This document shows positions 60,182-64,000 of a stretch of DNA of 64,000 bases, piece by piece. The DNA comes from Paenibacillus sp. 1011MAR3C5 (lineage in GTDB: Bacteria; Bacillota; Bacilli; Paenibacillales; Paenibacillaceae). Each line of letters starts with the position of its first letter. Positions within the stretch are counted from its first letter, which is position 1. The stretch is from positions 744,001 to 808,000 of the forward strand of contig NZ_QZCF01000003.1 in NCBI RefSeq assembly GCF_003591485.1. The letters are read 5' to 3'. Position numbers and translations under genes: made by a program. Under the pieces are notes generated by a model. It made no database searches, was not told the origin of the DNA, and saw only the letters and a list, made by a program, of their open reading frames with translations.

Positions 60182-60484
60182 ATGAGAGAATGTATCTTCC
60201 ACTTCAAAGTCCTTCGGGGAGGCAGCAGCAAGCTTCTCCGGGCGCTGATCATGCTGGATGGGGAGCGTCAGCCGACGATTACGGACTTCACGAACGCTTT
60301 CCAGCAGCTAGGCTACCGCGTCAAGCTGGAGAATGAGCGCGAGCTGATCTTCGCACCGACGAACGGGGAGGATTACAAGCTGGACGTGACCCGCATCGAG
60401 ATCAAAGGTGAGGATAACGAGCAAATGCAGCATGACGGAGAGCTGAAAGCGATCGTCGAGCATCTGGTTCGCACGACCTGGTAA
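60182..60484 (+). CDS. hypothetical protein
   Basis: 100 residues, soluble, alpha-beta type (FKVLRGGSSKLLRALIMLDGERQPTITDFTNAFQQLGYRV ... DYKLDVTRIEIKG). AAAGGAG precedes the ATG and it starts 14 bases after the DoxX gene, so both are in one FNR-box operon, closed by a terminator. I do not recognise the family. Confidence 0.75.
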   Translation: MRECIFHFKVLRGGSSKLLRALIMLDGERQPTITDFTNAFQQLGYRVKLENERELIFAPTNGEDYKLDVTRIEIKGEDNEQMQHDGELKAIVEHLVRTTW

Positions 60485-60514
60485 TCCCAAAAAGTTGATA
60501 ACGATATGCACGAG

Positions 60515-60548
60515 AAACAGCCGGAAGGGTTCACCGGCTGTTTTTTTG
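60515..60548 (+). terminator. terminator after the DoxX1 operon
   Basis: AAACAGCCGG (60515-60524) pairs with CCGGCTGTTT (60534-60543), followed by T run. Confidence 0.93.
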
Positions 60549-60814
60549 TTTTAGGCATATGTCGACGCCGAAGTCATTTATAAGAATTTTATCAATTTTA
60601 TATACAAACATGAAAAATTTGTCTATTCTATAGTCGTATTCAACTTTGTTTGTCTGAAAGGGGGGACATATGGCGGTTTGGCATTTATGAGGTTCCTTGA
60701 AGAGGAGGTTATATGACAATCAGCAGTTCGTATTTATGAAAGCGTTTCACAAATGTTCACTTAAGTTTCAACTATTAGGATTTATATTAGGTTTTATGGA
60801 AAGGGAGATGGCGA
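60549..60814 (+). promoter_or_regulatory. leader region of the second DoxX gene
   Basis: AT-rich, about 265 bases. Two tiny reading frames with good ribosome sites: AGGGGGG before a 6-codon frame (60670) and GAGGAGG before an 8-codon frame (60714). A 13-bp palindrome TGAAAGCGTTTCA (60737-60749) resembles a catabolite (cre) site but is one base short in the centre. Suggests post-transcriptional or CcpA-type control; no firm gene. Confidence 0.35.
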
Positions 60815-61345
60815 ATGAAGTTTTGGAGCGAAAAAATGTGGTCGGCTTTTCTTGTCACCTTTATCCGGATTTTTCTGGGCTACAACTGGCTGATGTCAGG
60901 CTGGGGCAAGCTGTCGGGTGATCAACCGTTCGATGCTTCCGGATTTCTGAACAATGCGCTTGCCAATCCCGTTATTGACAGAGCCACGGGCGAAGCACTT
61001 TATCCGGCATACTTGACCTTCTTGGAGCATGTGGCCTTACCCCAAGTGAAATTGATTAACATTTTGGTGCCATGGGGCGAGTTTTTGGTTGGACTCGGGC
61101 TTATTGTAGGAGCGTTATCGCTTACGGCTGCTTTTTTCGGTCTGCTGCTTAATTTCATGTTCATGTTCTCCGGCTCGGTCAGCAACAATCCCTGGTTTCT
61201 CCTCCTCGGCATTCTTATTATTTTGGCGGGAAGCAATACGGGACGATTCGGCGTCGACCGTTATTTGCTGCCATGGCTTAAGGATGCGGCAGGCAGACTG
61301 GCAAGAGGCCAGCGCAAGACGGAGAGAGCGGGAACGGGAATGTGA
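60815..61345 (+). CDS. DoxX-family membrane protein (paralogue 2)
   Basis: 176 residues, clearly paralogous to the gene at 59619: shared IRIFLGYNWLMSGWGKL, ALANPVIDRATGEALYPAYLTFLEHVALPQVKLINILVPWGEFLVGLGLI, and GRFGVDRYLLPWLKDAA. Four membrane helices. AAAGGGAG precedes the ATG. No FNR box is seen before it, so the two paralogues seem to be under different control. Confidence 0.9.
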   Translation: MKFWSEKMWSAFLVTFIRIFLGYNWLMSGWGKLSGDQPFDASGFLNNALANPVIDRATGEALYPAYLTFLEHVALPQVKLINILVPWGEFLVGLGLIVGALSLTAAFFGLLLNFMFMFSGSVSNNPWFLLLGILIILAGSNTGRFGVDRYLLPWLKDAAGRLARGQRKTERAGTGM

Positions 61346-61436
61346 CCGGACATTCGACTATGACGCTATAGGCGGATTATAATAGGCGGAAAGGAAGTGC
61401 TGCAAATGATGAGAGATCAATAGGGGGAACAATGGG

Positions 61437-62177
61437 ATGTATCGCGTGTTTATTATCGAGGATGACGGCAAAATCGCCGCAATTCTAAAAAATAAGATGG
61501 AGCAATACGGATATGCGGCCGAGACGGCAACCGACTTTCGGGATCTTCTGCCGGAGCTGGAGTCATTCGGCCCGCAGCTCGTATTGCTGGATATTAACCT
61601 GCCGTATTTTGACGGTTATTACTGGTGCAGACAAATCCGTTCGCGCTCGAACGTGCCGATTATATTCATCTCAGCCAGAGCGGGTGAGATGGATCAAGTG
61701 ATGGCGATTGAGAACGGAGGGGACGATTACATTACGAAGCCAATCCAGCTGGAGCTGCTTATGGCGAAGGTTCGCGGTGTATTGCGAAGATCCTATGGGG
61801 AATACGCCAAATCGGAGGGCCGTGAAGCCGGTGACGCTCCAGAAGGCGCTTCAATGGAGCTGAATGCGGGCGGACTTCGTCTGTTGATGAGCCGCAACGA
61901 GCTGGATTGGGACGGCAAGCGGGTCGAATTGACCAAGAACGAAGGGTTGCTTGCGGAATGCCTGATGAGAAGGCCCGGGCATATCGTTGCCCGCGAGACG
62001 CTGCTTGAGGCGCTGTGGGACGATGTTCAGTTTGTTGACGACAATACACTGACCGTCAATGTGACAAGGCTGCGCAAGAAGCTGGAGGAGCTTGGCTTGC
62101 CGAAGGCGATTGAGACGATCAGGGGCCAGGGCTATAAGCTGTCATTGGAAGGGCCGCAAACGGGTGGCTCGCGATGA
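61437..62177 (+). CDS. OmpR-family response regulator (BceR type)
   Basis: 246 residues. Receiver domain with E8-D9-D10 and phospho-acceptor D52 (LVLLDINLP), K in DDYITKP, and a C-terminal winged helix (VELTKNEGLLAECLMRRPGHIVARETLLEALWD ... VNVTRLRKKLEELG). It resembles BceR, regulator of bacitracin-type peptide resistance. Start ATG lies 9 bases after AGGGGG. Overlaps the kinase gene by four bases. Its probable target box is at 63274. Confidence 0.92.
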   Translation: MYRVFIIEDDGKIAAILKNKMEQYGYAAETATDFRDLLPELESFGPQLVLLDINLPYFDGYYWCRQIRSRSNVPIIFISARAGEMDQVMAIENGGDDYITKPIQLELLMAKVRGVLRRSYGEYAKSEGREAGDAPEGASMELNAGGLRLLMSRNELDWDGKRVELTKNEGLLAECLMRRPGHIVARETLLEALWDDVQFVDDNTLTVNVTRLRKKLEELGLPKAIETIRGQGYKLSLEGPQTGGSR

Positions 62178-63265
62178 ATCAGGAATTTGGACGATGGACA
62201 TCGGTCTTTATGTTTTTGAAGGACCGCCTGCTTAATATGCTGTGCGCACTGACGATCATCGCTTTGGCTTGCTGCTTGTATCTGCTGGAGCAATACCGTT
62301 ATCCCGGCTTCATGGAGCCGGAGACGGTCTATTACTTCATCCTCCTTGCTGTATTCGTATACGGGATATGGCTCGCCGTCGATTATTTGCGGATGCGTTA
62401 CTACTATAAGCAATTGCGGGAAGCGATAGACCGGTCGGATGAGCTGGGCGCGGTTACGCTGATCCAATCCGCGGCTACCGGGGAGCAGCAGCTGGCGGCA
62501 CGTTTGCTGCAGGATCAGCACCGCGCTTATTTGAACGAGCTGAATCAGCATAAGCGGCAGCAGGAAATCCATAATCACTTTGTGATGCAATGGGTTCATC
62601 ATATGAAGACGCCGGTATCGGTGGTCGATCTGCAGGTGCAGGAAGCGCTCAGGCAGCCTCCGGACTCCGAGCAAGAGTGGACGGAGCTGATTGGCAGCGT
62701 CAGGGAAGAGACTGAGCGACTGACGCGCGGTCTGGAGATGATGCTTTATACTGCAAGGCTGGATAAATTCGAACTGGATGTACATATTCGAAAAACGTCC
62801 ATGCATGACATAATCCGAAACGCGATCAACGCTCACAAGCGTCTTTGCATTCAGTATTCGATCTTCCCGAGAGTGGAAGGCGAGGCGTGGGCGGAGACGG
62901 ATGACAAGTGGATGACGTTTGTCCTGAACCAACTCATCAGCAACGCAATCAAATACAGCAAGAGCAAGCCTGGCACAAAAACCTTGCAATTTCAATTGGA
63001 GGAGCATGCGGACGGCAGCGTTCGGCTCCAGGTGACGGATGCAGGCATCGGCATCGCTTCGCATGACATCCCCCGTATCTTCGATCCGTTCTTCACAGGG
63101 GAGAATGGCCGTACGACTGGAGAGTCGACGGGTATGGGTCTGTATCTCGCCAAGCAGGTATGCAATAGACTGGGGCATACGCTTCAGGTAGAATCCGAGC
63201 TTGGCGCCGGTACGACCTTCACGATTTTATTTCAGCCCCGAGGCATTCACATTATGGAATCCTAG
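62174..63265 (+). CDS. intramembrane-sensing histidine kinase (BceS type)
   Basis: 363 residues. Two membrane helices (about 20-38 and 52-70) with a very short outer loop, the hallmark of BceS-like kinases, which get their signal from the partner ABC transporter. H143 in VHHMKTPVSV is the phospho-acceptor; the HATPase region shows NQLISNAIKYS, DAGIGI and GMGLYLAKQVCNRLG. Coupled to the regulator gene by an ATGA overlap and followed by the transporter gene. Confidence 0.92.
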   Translation: MNQEFGRWTSVFMFLKDRLLNMLCALTIIALACCLYLLEQYRYPGFMEPETVYYFILLAVFVYGIWLAVDYLRMRYYYKQLREAIDRSDELGAVTLIQSAATGEQQLAARLLQDQHRAYLNELNQHKRQQEIHNHFVMQWVHHMKTPVSVVDLQVQEALRQPPDSEQEWTELIGSVREETERLTRGLEMMLYTARLDKFELDVHIRKTSMHDIIRNAINAHKRLCIQYSIFPRVEGEAWAETDDKWMTFVLNQLISNAIKYSKSKPGTKTLQFQLEEHADGSVRLQVTDAGIGIASHDIPRIFDPFFTGENGRTTGESTGMGLYLAKQVCNRLGHTLQVESELGAGTTFTILFQPRGIHIMES

Positions 63266-63273
63266 CGTTTCGG

Positions 63274-63348
63274 TGACAATATTGTAAGGTTGCAACGAAT
63301 GGATTGAAAGACAAATCGATGGGTGGCAAGGCTCCCTGGAAGTATACT
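63274..63348 (+). promoter_or_regulatory. BceR-type operator and promoter of the ABC transporter operon
   Basis: TGACA-atat-TGTAA (63274-63287) fits the known BceR-type box TNACA-N4-TGTAA. A -10 TATACT lies at 63343-63348 with a poor -35, so activation from the box (about -75) is likely. Confidence 0.75.
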
Positions 63349-63395
63349 GTAACCATAAGATAGACAACATTGATTTCCGGGGAGGAATTGTAGCA

Positions 63396-64000
63396 ATGAG
63401 CGTACTGAGAGCGCAAGGGTTAGGCAAAATATATAGCACAAAAGGCAATGTCGTTTATAAAGCGCTGGAAAATATCGATTTGGGGGTCGAAGCGGGCGAG
63501 TTCGTCGGCGTCATGGGACCTTCGGGCAGCGGCAAGACGACGCTGCTTAATTTGCTTGCGACGATCGACCGGCCGACATCGGGAACAATCGAGATTAACG
63601 GAGTCAATCCGACGAAGCTTAGCGACAACAAGCTGGCTCTGTTCCGCAGACGGGAGCTGGGCTTTGTATTCCAGGACTTCAACTTGCTGGACACGCTGTC
63701 CATAAAGGAAAATATTATATTGCCGCTTGTCATGGAAGGGATGGCGCCCAAGTTGATCGAGCAGAGGCTTGGACCTATCGTGGAGATGCTGCAGATTGGC
63801 GGGATACTGGAGAAGCGGACGTATGAGGTATCGGGCGGACAGAAGCAGCGCGCGGCAATAGCGAGAGCGATCATTCATCAGCCTTCGCTTGTCCTTGCGG
63901 ACGAGCTGACCGGCAACCTGGATTCCAAGGCAGCCAAGGATGTCATGGACGCGCTGAAGGAAATGAACGAAAAATTCAAGGCGACCGTTTTGATGGTGAC
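63396..64000 (+). CDS. BceA-type ABC transporter ATP-binding protein (partial, runs off the window)
   Basis: The first 201 codons are present; the 3' end lies beyond the window. Walker A GPSGSGKTT, Q-loop FQDFNLLDTLS, signature VSGGQKQR and Walker B LVLADELTGNLDS are visible. The last motif is normally ADEPTGNLD; here Pro is replaced by Leu (CTG). ATG at 63396 follows GGGGAGG. Next to BceRS-type genes and a BceR-type box, it should form a peptide-antibiotic flux sensor and resistance transporter with a BceB-type permease downstream. Confidence 0.92.
   Translation, partial: MSVLRAQGLGKIYSTKGNVVYKALENIDLGVEAGEFVGVMGPSGSGKTTLLNLLATIDRPTSGTIEINGVNPTKLSDNKLALFRRRELGFVFQDFNLLDTLSIKENIILPLVMEGMAPKLIEQRLGPIVEMLQIGGILEKRTYEVSGGQKQRAAIARAIIHQPSLVLADELTGNLDSKAAKDVMDALKEMNEKFKATVLMV

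Noticed and set aside
60737..60749. Full catabolite response element
   Set aside because: The palindrome TGAAAGCGTTTCA is 13 bp, one base short of the 14-bp cre consensus, so kept only as a weak hint in the leader entry.
60697..60921. 74-codon frame overlapping the second DoxX gene
   Set aside because: Starts inside a ribosome site, overlaps the DoxX start in another frame and has no family resemblance.
62132..63178. 348-codon minus-strand frame opposite the BceS-type kinase gene
   Set aside because: Antisense shadow; the plus strand clearly encodes the kinase with all motifs.

Overview
The window looks like chromosomal DNA of an aerobic, endospore-forming, low-GC-phylum (Firmicutes) bacterium of the Paenibacillaceae type. 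Reasons: genes for spore proteins (CmpA, an alpha/beta SASP, GerQ with CwlJ, a YjcZ-type peptide, a YheC/D-type ATP-grasp protein), strong AGGAGG ribosome sites, frequent TTG/GTG starts, roughly 50% G+C outside one AT-richer island, and Bacillus-like gene orders (cmpA - SprT - tRNA cluster; NifU/YutI - YuzB - YutJ). The MqnE gene, an S-layer-anchored giant protein and HflKC fit Paenibacillus or a close relative; the species cannot be fixed from the sequence alone.

Layout. 1-2850: nitroreductase, CmpA, an unknown protein, SprT-like metalloprotease and five tRNAs (Asn, Ser, Glu, Lys, Leu) in two transcription units. 2850-13990: accessory, AT-richer island just downstream of tRNA-Leu: small membrane protein, GNAT acetyltransferase, then a two-component system and a 2100-residue surface protein (GLUG repeats, Ig-like domains, 15 InlB-type repeats, three SLH domains). 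The last three genes lie between two nearly identical 298-bp direct repeats, each encoding a 25-residue holin-like toxin peptide and a probable antisense RNA (type I toxin-antitoxin). 14000-18500: membrane-anchored MerR regulator and a NfeD / SPFH / HflK / HflC cluster. 18500-35200: YheD-like protein, TetR-controlled MBL hydrolase, MFS exporter, sugar isomerase plus Gfo/Idh dehydrogenase, CAP protein, LysM-3D protein, polysaccharide deacetylase, chemoreceptor, and spore genes (SASP, GerQ-CwlJ, YjcZ), heme O synthase, SCO protein, TOPRIM protein. 35200-49060: MFS transporter, class B PBP, an Mn/Zn-type ABC importer operon with a candidate MntR operator, HAD phosphatase, DUF456, ThuA-like protein, MurJ/YtgP-like flippase, lipoprotein and thioredoxin. 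49200-57100: CtaA-UbiD pair, HEPN protein, SDR, NifU / YuzB / YutJ, MqnE, HesB. 57200-61350: GAF protein, NarL-type response regulator and PAS histidine kinase, followed by two DoxX genes, the first behind a promoter with an FNR-type box centred at about -41.5. 61437-64000: BceRS-type two-component system and the start of its ABC transporter, with a BceR-type box between them.

How parts work together: heme a synthesis and cytochrome oxidase assembly (CtaB, SCO, CtaA) occur at two sites; UbiD and MqnE point to menaquinone by the futalosine route; GerQ and CwlJ form a germination pair; BceR, BceS and BceA form a peptide-antibiotic detoxification module. The most unusual part is the toxin-antitoxin-bracketed surface-protein locus at 4210-13535.
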